Shown here in pieces: positions 42,556 to 52,391 of a stretch of DNA of 64,000 nt. The position numbers and the translations under genes were made by a program. Origin of the DNA: Streptococcus suis YS161 (lineage in GTDB: Bacteria > Bacillota > Bacilli > Lactobacillales > Streptococcaceae); assembly GCF_002760245.1 (NCBI RefSeq), contig NZ_ASCA01000043.1, positions 1 through 64,000 of the forward strand, read 5' to 3'. The stretch's first letter is position 1. Each line of letters opens with the position of its first letter. Under the pieces are notes generated by a model, which saw only the letters and a program-made list of their open reading frames with translations, was not told the DNA's origin and ran no database searches.

Positions 42556-43002
42556 ATGTTAGAATCCCACAGAATTATTATCAAATTTTTAAAGCAGACG
42601 ATTTTTGAAACAGACATTAAAGCTATTGATTGCCATCATGAAAAAGATTTTGCGATTTTTCCAGGATCTTTTGATGACGAATATTATGATTTGTTGCTTG
42701 AAAACGATGGTTGTGATATTCATATTAAAATCTTTTACGAAACGGAAGAATCGGATTGTTTTGTTACTATTGATTTAGAAGACGGATTGCACGAATCAAT
42801 TCATGTGAAATTTAATTTTGAGGATTGGGAAAATGATTTTTATCAATTTTGTATTGCTATGAAAGTTATTTTGGGACATTACGTGATCGGAATCTGGACA
42901 GAAGCGATGGCAGAAATGCACGCGATGGGTCTTGTAGGATTTGTCCAAAAATATCAAAACAAAACTATTAATTGGAACGATGATTGCTTAATCTATGAGT
43001 AA
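42556..43002 (+). CDS. Hypothetical acidic protein, 148 aa
   Basis: AAAGGAGG lies 8 nt before ATG 42556 (a TTG two codons upstream is less likely). The protein is strongly acidic (FPGSFDDEYYDLLLENDGCD; FYETEESDC) with beta-rich first half and helical end. No membrane segment. The acidity could suggest a DNA mimic, but no family is recognised. A good terminator follows 5 nt after the stop, so it is monocistronic. Confidence 0.6.
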   Translation: MLESHRIIIKFLKQTIFETDIKAIDCHHEKDFAIFPGSFDDEYYDLLLENDGCDIHIKIFYETEESDCFVTIDLEDGLHESIHVKFNFEDWENDFYQFCIAMKVILGHYVIGIWTEAMAEMHAMGLVGFVQKYQNKTINWNDDCLIYE

Positions 43003-43006
43003 ATTA

Positions 43007-43046
43007 AAAAAGCTGCAGTTTCATTTTTGTAACTGCAGCTTTTTTA
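43007..43046 (+). terminator. Terminator after acidic protein gene
   Basis: AAAAAGCTGCAGTT pairs with AACTGCAGCTTTTTT, a 14-bp stem with A/T tracts on both sides. Confidence 0.9.
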
Positions 43047-43408
43047 ACGTATTTCTTGAACTGATACAGCAAATTTCAGACTTTTGCGCAATTTTTTGGT
43101 ATAATGCAACAAATTAGTAAATAACTTGGTAAAAGACGTAGTAAAATAATTGGTATTTCAATATGGAAGATTATCAACCATTTCGGGTTGTGGATCGAAC
43201 TATATTTTTTAAAGTGTAATTAGCTACTTGTTTTACTTTCGTTATTCGTACAAAAGAAGAATATTTCAGAAACGATCAATGACTGAAAACATCAATCTTC
43301 TAACTTTGCAGAATAGGCTGTAAAGCACAGAAGGTGGTAGCTATCAGGGAAATTGGTCGTTTTTTTGCGTCCAATAATTATTGTGAATTCTTTTGAAAGG
43401 ATGATATT
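43047..43408. other. Gene-free stretch in the element
   Basis: A TATAAT at about 43100 and a TTTTTT tract suggest a promoter, but no ORF with a ribosome binding site follows until 43409. A small RNA is possible (for example from about 43108) but I cannot support it. The last 15 nt carry the GAAAGGA site of the next gene. Confidence 0.35.
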
Positions 43409-43687
43409 TTGTTGGATATTGAAGAATTAACAAAATTTTTATTAGACAAGACAGAGGAAGATTTAAGATTGATCTATCGTTTTGGTATGGAAGAAGAGCG
43501 TGTAGATAAAGAAAAAGTGGCCTTTCTGAGAGGGAGGATAAGAGGTTATTGTAGTGCCGTTTTTGCCTTGTTGCTGAAACTTCGTTCATCTCAGAATGCA
43601 ATTGACATTTCAGATGCTATACATGACCTTATCAAACTACGTGAACATGCTGAAAAAAAGATAGAAAAATATCTATCTAACAAGTAG
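43409..43687 (+). CDS. Hypothetical helical protein, 92 aa
   Basis: A TTG start 7 nt after GAAAGGA. The product is all-helical and charged (LDIEELTKFLLDKTEEDLRL; GRIRGYCSAVFALLLKLRSS; LREHAEKKIEKYLSNK). It has no known motif. It precedes a convergent XRE regulator gene. Confidence 0.5.
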   Translation: MLDIEELTKFLLDKTEEDLRLIYRFGMEEERVDKEKVAFLRGRIRGYCSAVFALLLKLRSSQNAIDISDAIHDLIKLREHAEKKIEKYLSNK

Positions 43688-43759
43688 AGAGGTTTGAAGC
43701 AGACAAAAAGACCTATCTCTTAAATTAAGAATTAGGCCTATGAAAATTCATTGGTCAGT

Positions 43760-44086
43760 CTATTTCAATGTTTTGATAAGCTGGCTTACTGCCTGGATAA
43801 CATCATCACGCTTAGTTTTTGGAAGTTCGGTTAACATCATAATTAATTCGTCCATATTTTCATCTTTACTGATTTGCATGTCGAAAAATGTTGGAACGTC
43901 AACTTCCAACGCATCGATGATTTTGTGCAACGTATTTATTGTGATGTTGCTTTCTTTAGTTTCAAGTTTATTGATGTAATTAAATCCCAAATCAGCTCTT
44001 GCTTCAAGTTCTGTCTGTGTCAATCCAGCCTGAAGTCGCAGTGTTTTGATTCTTTTTGCAATGAATTTTTGTAGATTGTTTGTCAT
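43760..44086 (-). CDS. XRE-family transcriptional regulator
   Basis: 108 aa. The N-terminal HTH_3 domain (residues about 10-65: RIKTLRLQAGLTQTELEARA, GFNYINKLETKESNI) is followed by a short helical tail. It is divergent from the large surface-protein gene, and a long palindrome sits between them, so it probably controls that gene and itself. Confidence 0.85.
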   Translation of the reverse strand: MTNNLQKFIAKRIKTLRLQAGLTQTELEARADLGFNYINKLETKESNITINTLHKIIDALEVDVPTFFDMQISKDENMDELIMMLTELPKTKRDDVIQAVSQLIKTLK

Positions 44087-44143
44087 AAGACTATCTTACA
44101 AATTATTAGTAGAAAAAAACTAATATATATCACTGATTGTTTA

Positions 44144-44171
44144 TAATAACAGTTGTATATGACTGTTATTA
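44144..44171. promoter_or_regulatory. Palindromic operator between XRE gene and surface protein
   Basis: TAATAACAGT (44144-44153), an 8-nt spacer TGTATATG, ACTGTTATTA (44162-44171): a perfect 10-bp inverted repeat. It lies about 60 nt from the XRE start and 45 nt from the surface-protein start, and is a likely XRE dimer or tetramer site. Confidence 0.65.
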
Positions 44172-44213
44172 ATGATAAAATAGTAATAAATTTTGGGAGG
44201 AAATAAGTATAAT

Positions 44214-47200
44214 ATGAAAAAAGAAAATGTAATTCAATCACACGGTTCAATTCGCAAACTCAAGGCTTATGGTGCAGTTGGAGTTCTATCTATCGGAATG
44301 ATGACCACTGTCGGAACAGTGAGCGCAAAAGCAGAAGAGGTTGCAGGAACAGCTATTGTCGCAACTGCTACAACTTCAACTGAAGTAACGCAAGGGCAGG
44401 TTGATCAAGCACAAGCTCAAGTGGATACAAGCAAGACAGCCCTTGACCAAGCAACAGCAAATGTTGCAACTGCAGAGCAAGCTGTTTCAGCAGCTGAAGC
44501 AACTTACACTACTGCAACAGATGCAGTGAACGATAAGCAAGCAGAGATTTCCACTGCCCAGGAGCAAGTGGCCAGCAACCCAACTGTTGCACAAGCGCAG
44601 GAGCAAGTGGATGCTGCAGCTCAAACCGTTACGAATACACAAAACGAAATTAATGAGACACAGGCGGATGTATCAAACCTCGAGAACCAAGTATCTGCCA
44701 ACGAAACAGCTGTAGCCAACGCCGAAACTCAAGTAGCGAATGCTGAGACTGCTAAAGCACAAGCGGACAAGCAGTTGGCACAGGATGTGGCAGATGAGAA
44801 AACTGCGCAAGATGCAGTAGCAAGTGCACAGGCAGATGTTAACACTGCTAAAGCGGTTGTAGCAGAGAAAGAAACAGCTGTGACGACAACCACTCAAGAA
44901 GTGACTACAAAAGAAAATGAAGTAGCAACTGCCGAAACTAAACTTGCAGAAGCACAAGATGCTGATGCTAAACGACAAGCAGATATCAACACGGCTCAAT
45001 CAGAAGTATACACTGCACAAACGAACGCGAGCAACGCTCAAAATCAATTAGACAGTGCCAACACCAATTTGACAACTGTTGAAAATAACATCTCAACAGC
45101 TCAAACTGAGTTGGATAAGGCGAACTTAGCACTTAATTCAATCTACACTGTCGAGCTCTCTGAAACATACAAGGACTTGCTTGACCAATTCTACAAAGCT
45201 CGCTATGTTACAAAAAACACAACAGAGATGAATCGTGTATGGACATTACTACAGGCTGAGTCAGATCGTTTATTTACTGCTTCTATTAACGCTAAAAATC
45301 TCCGCACTTTGCGTGATGGTTTGAACGCTATTGAAAGCAACAAACGAGTAGTTGTGGCTGCAAATAGCGGAGGGCTTAACCAGCTAACAAGAGAAGACCG
45401 ATTGGAATTGACGCAGTTTGCCCAAACGATTATCAATGATCTCCGTTCTCAAATGGGGATTACATCAAAAGTTTTGGTTACTGAGGGTTCCCTTGACCTC
45501 GCCAATATGGTCGCAAAAGAGTATTTGGCAGATGATTGGGATATGAAAAAAGGTCATAACACTCAAGCTCTTCTTCGAGTGCAAAATGCTACAAACTCAC
45601 GTATTGAAGAAGATGCTGATCCATGGAGTTACACATTTACTTCAGATGCCACAATGACAACTCTTAAAGTTCGTTTGGCAAATGCTATTGAAGCGATGAT
45701 GCTTGATGATTATTCACCATCTCAACATTTTGGACACGCTATTTCATTGATTGGTTTAGATTCAAAATACCTAGCCAACGAAACTGGCGATCAGTATTTC
45801 GGTCTTTCTGGCTATACAGGGTCTAAAAACTCCGCTTTGTTGATGGAATTCAATGACCACGGAGTTGTCTCAAGTAAAATTGCAGGAACACCCATTGCTA
45901 ACCCAATCTCTAAAGAGACTCTTCAAGCAGCAGTTACAAGCGCTGAGAACAAACTAGCAACTGCTCAAGCGAAATTAGTTCCTGCCCAGCAAGCTGTAAC
46001 AACTGCAACAAGCAAGTTGCAAGCAGCACAAGGCACTTTGAAACTGGCACAGGATAAGCTAGCTAAAGCAAAAGCGGTGCCTATTCAGATACCTGCCGCG
46101 CAAAAAGCATTAGATACTGCTAAAGCTAACTTGGCAACTGCTCAGGCAAAACTTGCCACTGCAAAAACTGAACTCGCGAACGCTAAATCAGACCTAACTA
46201 AAAAAGAAGAAGTTTTGACATCAGCTCAAAACACCTTTCGCTTAGCACAAGCTGACGTAGCAACAAGTCGAGCAAATGCGGAAACAAAGGCACAAGATCT
46301 TGCAGCTGCTAAAACAAGCCTCACATCTGCACAAAGCACCTTGGCAACTTCACAAGAAGCTTTAGCAGATGAAAAAGCGACGTTGACAGGCTTGCAGACT
46401 GCATTGACTACTGCTCAAAATCAGCTTAAGACTGCTAAAACAACTTTGACAACAGTACAAGGTTATGCGAACAAGCTTAATCAATTACAAACTGAGTTGG
46501 AGCCATTGCTTGCAGAACAAACAGCCGCTAAATCTGTATTGGACAATGCTAAAAACAAACTAGCAACTGTAACACTTGAGAAGTCCGTTGCACAAGCTAA
46601 CTACGAAAAAGCTCTTGCTGAATTAAAAACAGTTCAAGCTCAGTACGATGCTTACCAGGCTTATCTAGTGGCAAAAGCTGAGGCTGATCGTTTGGAAGCA
46701 GAACGCATTGAAGCAGAACGTAAAGCAGAAGAAGCTCGTATCAAAGCTGAACAAGATGCTAAAGCTAAAGCAGAAGCAGAAAGATTAGCGAATGAAGCTA
46801 AGGCTAAAGCAGAAGCAGAGCGCCTCGCAAAAGAAGCTGCAGAAAAGGCTCGCTTAGAAGCTGAGAAAAAAGCTCAAGAAGAAGCAGAGGCTAAGGCAAA
46901 AGCTGAGGCAGAACGTCTTGCGAAGGAAGCTGCTGAAAAAGCCCGTTTAGAAGCTGAGAAAAAAGCTCAAGAAGAAGTTGAAGCTAGGATAAAAGCTGAA
47001 GAAGAGGCGAAAGCAAAAGCAGAAGCGGAACGTTTGGCAAAAGAAGCTGCAGAGAAAGCTCGTCTAGAGGCTGAGAAAAAAGCTGAAGAAGAGGCTCGTT
47101 TAGAAGCAGAGCGCTTGGCTGCAGAAAAAGCAAAACAAGAAGCTTTAGCAAAAGCAGAAGCGGAGCGTCTTGCAAAAGAAAAGGCTGAAGCAGAACGTTT

Positions 47201-47744
47201 GGCTCAGGAAGCTAAAGTCCAAGCAGAAAAGGCTCGCTTGGAAGAAGAAGCTCGCATTAAGGCAGAAGAATTGCGTAAAGCTCAAGAAGAAGCTGCGCGT
47301 TTAGAAGCTGAACGTATTGCTAAAGAGAATGCCGAAGCTGAGAAAAAAACTCGTGAAGAAGAAGCTGAAACTATCAATGGTGATACAAAAGAATCTACTC
47401 AACACCCTAAAGATGATAAACCAGTGGAAGAACCAAAATCAGATGACGACTTGATCACTGTTAAAGGAGAGCCTACTTATCATGAATTGCCTGCGATTGA
47501 CATCGATGAATTAGTCAGCGACTTCAATGTTGATAGAAAGCCAGCAAATACAATTTTAAATCCAACTATCCAAACCCAGTCTAAAAGTGTTGGAACTGCC
47601 AAGGATGCGCATTCTAATCAATCAGGTAAGATTGAAACTCTTCCTGAAACAGGGACAGCCGACAACTTATTGCTTTCAGTAATTGGCATGGGCTTGTCTT
47701 CGCTTGGACTAGTAATTAGCAGAAGAGAAAAGCATTCTAAGTAA
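44214..47744 (+). CDS. LPXTG surface protein with SEC10/PgrA surface-exclusion domain
   Basis: 1176 aa. Signal peptide with cleavage near residue 40 ([10 protein letters not shown]). Then an alanine/glutamine-rich coiled coil to about 310, a globular SEC10/PgrA-type domain at about 310-560 ([48 protein letters not shown]), a second coiled coil to about 820, and a repeat region ([20 protein letters not shown] units) to about 1045. The sorting signal LPETG (about 1143-1147) is followed by a hydrophobic helix and basic tail for sortase A anchoring. In enterococcal plasmids Sec10 and PgrA reduce entry of related elements into the host. ATG 44214 follows GGGAGG at somewhat long spacing. Adhesion is an alternative function. 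Confidence 0.85.
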   Translation: MKKENVIQSHGSIRKLKAYGAVGVLSIGMMTTVGTVSAKAEEVAGTAIVATATTSTEVTQGQVDQAQAQVDTSKTALDQATANVATAEQAVSAAEATYTTATDAVNDKQAEISTAQEQVASNPTVAQAQEQVDAAAQTVTNTQNEINETQADVSNLENQVSANETAVANAETQVANAETAKAQADKQLAQDVADEKTAQDAVASAQADVNTAKAVVAEKETAVTTTTQEVTTKENEVATAETKLAEAQDADAKRQADINTAQSEVYTAQTNASNAQNQLDSANTNLTTVENNISTAQTELDKANLALNSIYTVELSETYKDLLDQFYKARYVTKNTTEMNRVWTLLQAESDRLFTASINAKNLRTLRDGLNAIESNKRVVVAANSGGLNQLTREDRLELTQFAQTIINDLRSQMGITSKVLVTEGSLDLANMVAKEYLADDWDMKKGHNTQALLRVQNATNSRIEEDADPWSYTFTSDATMTTLKVRLANAIEAMMLDDYSPSQHFGHAISLIGLDSKYLANETGDQYFGLSGYTGSKNSALLMEFNDHGVVSSKIAGTPIANPISKETLQAAVTSAENKLATAQAKLVPAQQAVTTATSKLQAAQGTLKLAQDKLAKAKAVPIQIPAAQKALDTAKANLATAQAKLATAKTELANAKSDLTKKEEVLTSAQNTFRLAQADVATSRANAETKAQDLAAAKTSLTSAQSTLATSQEALADEKATLTGLQTALTTAQNQLKTAKTTLTTVQGYANKLNQLQTELEPLLAEQTAAKSVLDNAKNKLATVTLEKSVAQANYEKALAELKTVQAQYDAYQAYLVAKAEADRLEAERIEAERKAEEARIKAEQDAKAKAEAERLANEAKAKAEAERLAKEAAEKARLEAEKKAQEEAEAKAKAEAERLAKEAAEKARLEAEKKAQEEVEARIKAEEEAKAKAEAERLAKEAAEKARLEAEKKAEEEARLEAERLAAEKAKQEALAKAEAERLAKEKAEAERLAQEAKVQAEKARLEEEARIKAEELRKAQEEAARLEAERIAKENAEAEKKTREEEAETINGDTKESTQHPKDDKPVEEPKSDDDLITVKGEPTYHELPAIDIDELVSDFNVDRKPANTILNPTIQTQSKSVGTAKDAHSNQSGKIETLPETGTADNLLLSVIGMGLSSLGLVISRREKHSK

Positions 47745-47827
47745 TAAGTTTTGCTTAGTTCTCTGGTATGGGGTTGCGTGAGGCATATAATGTGTTATTC
47801 GTATCTTTCAAGGAGTTGGGGGTTATT

Positions 47828-48865
47828 ATGAAGAAAGAAGAATGGATTGAGGTATTTGAAGAGATTCATGGGCGAATACCCAGTGTTGAAGAGGTTTTAG
47901 CAGCAGAAAAAGCTGGAGAGATAATCGGTAATCTTGATGCAGAAGTTGTTTCTACAAATTATAATCAAGCAGGATCAGCACGAAATTCGAGTAATGGGTA
48001 CGGATATAGGAAAAATTCTCTGTTTTCATACTTGAAGTTTTGTTATGAGAATAAGAAGTGGGCTATCTTAGCTTACTTCAGTACCTTGATAGGTCTGGGT
48101 TTATACCTAGGGGTTTTGCCTGGGATACTAGCCATATTGTTATCGATGTTTATGATTTCAGAAATAGGTCAAAACATGGTCTGTAAGATGATTAGTGCCA
48201 AGCCAATAGAACGCCAAGAATATCAGAGTACAATTGTTCAACCAATTGCAAAGATAATCCAAAAGGAGCGAGTGCAGGGGCTAATCTTACCAGAGAGTAT
48301 CGAAATTAGGATAATACAAAATGAGTTGCCAGTTGCGTATGCTGTTGGGATGAATCGGATCTTAGTATCTGAAAGTTTACTAGATAGTCCTCATTTTTTA
48401 GAATCTAAAATTAAGTTCGAACTTCATCGTATTCATAATATGGCACCAAATTTGCTACTCGTTGTTGTTGGAGCTAATTTACTATTGGTGTTGGCTGGAC
48501 TAATCGTCATGTTGTCTGGGAGTTTGGACAAAAACTACGGTGATCGTAGAAGTTCATTCTGGGCAGGTGGTAGGTCACAAGCCGCTAATGGAGCTATTTT
48601 ATACTACGGAAGTTTAGCAGCCTTAGCTGCAATTCTCGGACTAACCTTTCTTTTTGTTAAATCTGTTGTAAGACGTGATGTCGAATTGTCTGATGGATTT
48701 ATGGTAAGGCAGGGGTTGGGGCAGGTACATTGTTTATATCTTGATAAGGTTAATACTTTTGATCAAACGATGTCTAAGAAAGTCTTTGAACTAGGTTTTC
48801 CAGATATAGACACTCGAATTGCGGTGATGCAAAATCAGCATGGCGTCAATTACCAGGCTAATTAA
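47828..48865 (+). CDS. Membrane protein with EEW/HGR N-terminal module
   Basis: 345 aa. The N-terminal module (KKEEWIEVFEEIHGRIPS, EEVLAAEKAGE) recurs in the next gene. Then come two to four hydrophobic segments (about 77-110 and 215-240, 260-285) with a peptidase-like middle portion (IRIIQNELPVAYAVGMNRIL; LLDSPHFLESKIKFELHRIH). The latter resembles the context of M48 proteases, but where HExxH would be expected the line reads FELHRIHN, so the catalytic motif is altered. ATG 47828 follows GGAGTTGGGGG; a frame from 47768 lacks one. It heads a four-gene run. Confidence 0.6.
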   Translation: MKKEEWIEVFEEIHGRIPSVEEVLAAEKAGEIIGNLDAEVVSTNYNQAGSARNSSNGYGYRKNSLFSYLKFCYENKKWAILAYFSTLIGLGLYLGVLPGILAILLSMFMISEIGQNMVCKMISAKPIERQEYQSTIVQPIAKIIQKERVQGLILPESIEIRIIQNELPVAYAVGMNRILVSESLLDSPHFLESKIKFELHRIHNMAPNLLLVVVGANLLLVLAGLIVMLSGSLDKNYGDRRSSFWAGGRSQAANGAILYYGSLAALAAILGLTFLFVKSVVRRDVELSDGFMVRQGLGQVHCLYLDKVNTFDQTMSKKVFELGFPDIDTRIAVMQNQHGVNYQAN

Positions 48866-48879
48866 AGAAAGGAGAAGTT

Positions 48880-49500
48880 ATGGTGACTAAGGAAGAATGG
48901 ATGGTATCCTTTGAACAAGAACATGGTCGCAAACCCGTACCTAAAGAATTTGTTGATGCCCGTCAGAATGGAGAATTTGAAGTTGCGGATACAGAAAGCG
49001 TTCTTGTTAGCAATGTTGATTCAGTGGTTGATGTAATAGACTTGACGACCGAAAAGGAAGCGACGATAGAATCCAATCTTGCTAATGATAATAAGGTAAG
49101 TGAGTCGAAACTGGAAGAGTACGCAATTGGTCCTAAAGTATTTTGTTTTAATTGCGGAAAAGCGAACCAGACAAGCGCTGAAACGTGTATTCAATGTGGG
49201 ACAAAGTTATCGAAGGGGAGGGAGACTAGGTCTTTCTTTTCCGACTTTACCTCTAAATTGACGGAAGTAAGTGCCATTGCTAGTAAAAAAACGAAGGAAC
49301 TCACTCATAATGCCCAAGCCAACGCTCAGATTTTCTCAGAAAAGAAAAAACGAGAGACTCTGATACAAGCATTGGGGAATGCCTACTATGAAAGGAACAA
49401 AGAGAAGTCAGGTGGCGAGTTCCAAGAGCTTTTTGATGAAATAAAAGGCATTGATAAACTGATTCAAGACCTTAATGAATCAATCAAACAGAATCATTAA
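48880..49500 (+). CDS. Zinc-ribbon protein with EEW/HGR N-terminal module
   Basis: 206 aa. Same N-terminal module as the upstream gene (TKEEWMVSFEQEHGRKPV, EFVDARQNGEFE). A zinc ribbon follows at about 88-108 (VFCFNCGKANQTSAETCIQCG) with two CxxC pairs, then a helical C-terminus with a long amphipathic region. No transmembrane helix. The AAGGAGAAG site is 4 nt from ATG. It could bind the neighbouring membrane protein. Function unknown. Confidence 0.65.
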   Translation: MVTKEEWMVSFEQEHGRKPVPKEFVDARQNGEFEVADTESVLVSNVDSVVDVIDLTTEKEATIESNLANDNKVSESKLEEYAIGPKVFCFNCGKANQTSAETCIQCGTKLSKGRETRSFFSDFTSKLTEVSAIASKKTKELTHNAQANAQIFSEKKKRETLIQALGNAYYERNKEKSGGEFQELFDEIKGIDKLIQDLNESIKQNH

Positions 49501-49537
49501 GGTGTTAGCTTAATATTGTTGGGATAATGGAGGAGAG

Positions 49538-50455
49538 ATGATTACGCTAAATAATTTTTTAAAGATAAGGTCGCGAGTTGAACTGGTTCATAGGATCTTG
49601 ATTATTAGTCTGGTGCTTGTGATATGGTCAACATTTTTTAAAGTAATTGACAATGGCAATGGCGAACAGTTCAATATGTATGCAACAGTGAGTGGGCTCT
49701 TTGGACCGAGCTTATTCTTAGCGGTGTCGTTAATTGAATTAGGGGCGGTTTTTACAAAGAATGAAAAGGTATTTATTCCTTTGAGAGTAGTCAATACATT
49801 TTGGCTTTTTAACCTTCTAAATAATATTTCGACTATTGTGGCGAATGATCAATCAATGGCCAACCGTTCAAATAAACTTCGAACATTCGCTGAAATTACA
49901 GCAGGTCTTTTTACAGGATGGTCTCCCTCAATTACAAAAATACGGTCTTTTAACTTGTTAGGTGGCTACTCCGTGATACGCTATATTCTTTTCTTTAGTA
50001 TTTTGGTGTTCCTTGGGTACCTATTTTTAAGGTTTGTGAAAAAACAAGAATTGGAAATGGGAATCTCTCAAAATTTCCTAACCATTCAGGATGTGCTGGT
50101 GGCCTTTAACAGGGATAAGCTAATCACGGTTGGCACACTATTGTTATTGATTTCACCATTTTTTAAATTTATTACCTTGCAGAATTCGCCTATTGGAAGA
50201 GTCTCAGTATTTGCTACAAATTATATTTTAGCAACAGCTATCGTTGTATTGGCTGGTCTTCTATTGTTGTCATTTGCACGTGGTAATGATAAAGCTTTCG
50301 CTTACTATAGTATTGCTATCGCACTTACTTTTATCCGACTTAATCCCTTTTATGTTTTTCAGAATGGGGAACTGAATATAGGATATTTTCTATATCTAGC
50401 AGGATTAGGCATTCTAATCTATTATTATTTGACAAAAAAAGTAATCAAACAGTAG
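49538..50455 (+). CDS. Polytopic membrane protein, 305 aa
   Basis: About eight hydrophobic segments, the first at ILIISLVLVIWSTFF (about 22-36) and the last at YFLYLAGLGILIYYYL. No recognisable transporter motif. ATG follows GGAGGAGAG. Third gene of the run 47828-51420; spacing of about 35 nt suggests one operon with the zinc-ribbon and lipoprotein genes. Confidence 0.65.
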   Translation: MITLNNFLKIRSRVELVHRILIISLVLVIWSTFFKVIDNGNGEQFNMYATVSGLFGPSLFLAVSLIELGAVFTKNEKVFIPLRVVNTFWLFNLLNNISTIVANDQSMANRSNKLRTFAEITAGLFTGWSPSITKIRSFNLLGGYSVIRYILFFSILVFLGYLFLRFVKKQELEMGISQNFLTIQDVLVAFNRDKLITVGTLLLLISPFFKFITLQNSPIGRVSVFATNYILATAIVVLAGLLLLSFARGNDKAFAYYSIAIALTFIRLNPFYVFQNGELNIGYFLYLAGLGILIYYYLTKKVIKQ

Positions 50456-50475
50456 ATGGAAAATGGAGATAACAA

Positions 50476-51420
50476 ATGAAAAAGACAATTATTGCACTGA
50501 TTTTTAGTGGTTTGATTTTAACAGCATGTGATAGTAAAACAAATGAGACGACCACATCATCTAGTCAAACTAGTTCAACAGAGCAGATTGAGGAAAGCAG
50601 CACCAATTCAAGTAGCTCGAAAAATGAGGAATTTCAATTGGTTCCTTATGATGAAGTTCACGAATTTAAAAATGCAATAGCATCTCGAGGAACTTTGGAT
50701 GAACAAGGTATCTATCGCTATGATTTTCTAAATGAAGATGATGCGGTATATGATGCTATGTCCTATGAAGAAGTTGAAGATATCTATCCTGTCCAGGAAC
50801 AAGAGGAGATTGAGATAACTCTTGGAACAAACTTCACGATTGATGATTACAATTTCAATTTAGCTAATGTGACAGAAAATACACTCTATAAAAATATTCT
50901 CGAAGAGGAAGAAGCTGGAGGTTTGTTAGCACTTGAACTTGAAAATGGTGAAGCGGAAGATAGAAGTTTGCGATTGCCCTCTCAGATTGGAGAAGTGATA
51001 AAACCAATAGATATTAGCTATACTGTCATAAACACTGAAAAACGAGCTGTTTCTGTAGGAGATGCTCGTATAAAAAGAATTAATGTTGGTCACTATGGAA
51101 AAACGATAAGTAAGACAAAAGAGAATCTAGGGGCTAGAGTTGCTTATGAAGGGATTAACTTATTCATTACTCGTACACAATTTATTGAGAATGTAAAGAT
51201 AAATAATCCAATATTTCATGATGAAAATTTTTACTACAATAAAGAGTATAATAAAGAATTCAAAAATATAAGCATTTCTTATATTTTGGATGCTGGTGCT
51301 GACGGAGATATTGCTACAGAGAATGATAACTCAATTGTAACATTCAAATTTGTAGACGAACAGCTTATGAGCATCGAACTAGATTGTACAGATTCTTATC
51401 TTAATCTAGAGGTGGAGTAA
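50476..51420 (+). CDS. Lipoprotein, 314 aa
   Basis: A classical lipoprotein signal: KKT start, hydrophobic IIALIFSGLIL and lipobox LTAC with the lipidated cysteine at residue 18. A serine/threonine/glutamate linker follows (about 19-55), then a beta-rich domain (about 60-300) of unknown type. It is anchored outside the membrane. Last gene of the four-gene run, with a strong terminator about 35 nt later. Confidence 0.75.
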   Translation: MKKTIIALIFSGLILTACDSKTNETTTSSSQTSSTEQIEESSTNSSSSKNEEFQLVPYDEVHEFKNAIASRGTLDEQGIYRYDFLNEDDAVYDAMSYEEVEDIYPVQEQEEIEITLGTNFTIDDYNFNLANVTENTLYKNILEEEEAGGLLALELENGEAEDRSLRLPSQIGEVIKPIDISYTVINTEKRAVSVGDARIKRINVGHYGKTISKTKENLGARVAYEGINLFITRTQFIENVKINNPIFHDENFYYNKEYNKEFKNISISYILDAGADGDIATENDNSIVTFKFVDEQLMSIELDCTDSYLNLEVE

Positions 51421-51453
51421 TCTCGGATTGAACAACTATTGGTAATATTTATT

Positions 51454-51487
51454 AGGATAGCAAGTAGCTTGCTGTCCTATTTTTTTT
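51454..51487 (+). terminator. Terminator of the four-gene operon
   Basis: AGGATAGCAAG-TAG-CTTGCTGTCCT (one G-U pair), then eight or more T. Confidence 0.9.
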
Positions 51488-51681
51488 ATTATAGCATTTA
51501 GTAACTAGCTATTTAATCTACTTAGATGTGAGTATGTGTAAGGAGAAAGATATTAGCATTGCTGAGGAGATGGGATTATTTAACTCTACACACTTCGGTT
51601 GACTTTTTTAGTGGTTTTCTTGTTTTTGTCTCCTTGGTCTGTTATAATGAAGTTAAATAACAAACGAATTGAGGTGAATAA

Positions 51682-52389
51682 ATGAAATATAGTTATGATA
51701 TTGAAAGAGAAGTAATCATCAAGTGTTTGGAAGCGATGAGTTTTACAACTAGGCATCTGGAGCAGGATTATAAAGTTGCTATCTCAGAGACTAGTCAAAA
51801 TGGAATTTATCAGGCTACTTGGGCACGAAGATCGAATATGCTTAAAGACTTATTTGATAATAGTGTTGTTTGGAAAGTTTTGCATATTAAGAGGGGGATT
51901 TGGCAATTTGACCCTATACTGAATATTGAGACAGGTGAATTAATAGCCTTCTTCTCCAAAAATAATTTTAGGACAATTCGTAATCGATATTTTAAAAAAG
52001 GAACCTCTACTCATTATACCTTAAGTTTACTCTTGAAAAATGAGGGACTTTACCCTGAACAAGAAGTAGAACAGCTTTCTCTTTTTGATGCTGATAGCTC
52101 TGAAGTGAAAAGAAGAGAAGTTGATTTGGTTAGGATGCTTGGTGAGTATTGTGAACATGTGACTAAGATTAGATTTTTGATTGTTGATTACGTAGGTCAA
52201 GAAGCTGTGAGTGCTTCGTTAGAAGACTACACTCCACAATTTTTATCTGTTAGTTCGGTGGATATTTCGCACTTACTTCCAAGTTCAGCTGGAATAATTA
52301 GAACTGAGGCCATACGTGATGAACAGGTGAATGATTTAGTAGATGAGCCTCAACTCGTTACATTAAAACCAAAAGTAAAAGGAATATAA
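51682..52389 (+). CDS. DUF5986-like protein, possible toxin of a TA-like pair
   Basis: 235 aa, soluble. The order of segments (TTRHLEQDYKVAISE, KVLHIKRGIWQFDPI, LIAFFSKNNFR, EQLSLFD) agrees with DUF5986 proteins of Firmicutes mobile elements, from memory. It is followed after 2 nt by an HTH-ImmA/IrrE gene. This partner arrangement is known for toxin-antitoxin pairs such as RosmerTA, in which the ImmA-type protein is the antitoxin. The toxin role is inferred. ATG follows GAGGTGAATAA; a TATAAT is present at about 51644. Confidence 0.55.
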   Translation: MKYSYDIEREVIIKCLEAMSFTTRHLEQDYKVAISETSQNGIYQATWARRSNMLKDLFDNSVVWKVLHIKRGIWQFDPILNIETGELIAFFSKNNFRTIRNRYFKKGTSTHYTLSLLLKNEGLYPEQEVEQLSLFDADSSEVKRREVDLVRMLGEYCEHVTKIRFLIVDYVGQEAVSASLEDYTPQFLSVSSVDISHLLPSSAGIIRTEAIRDEQVNDLVDEPQLVTLKPKVKGI

Positions 52390-52391
52390 TA

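Noticed and set aside
44673-47175. Minus-strand frames within the surface-protein gene
   Set aside because: Produced by Ala/Glu/Lys-rich repeats on the sense strand, giving Leu/Ser/Cys-rich nonsense.
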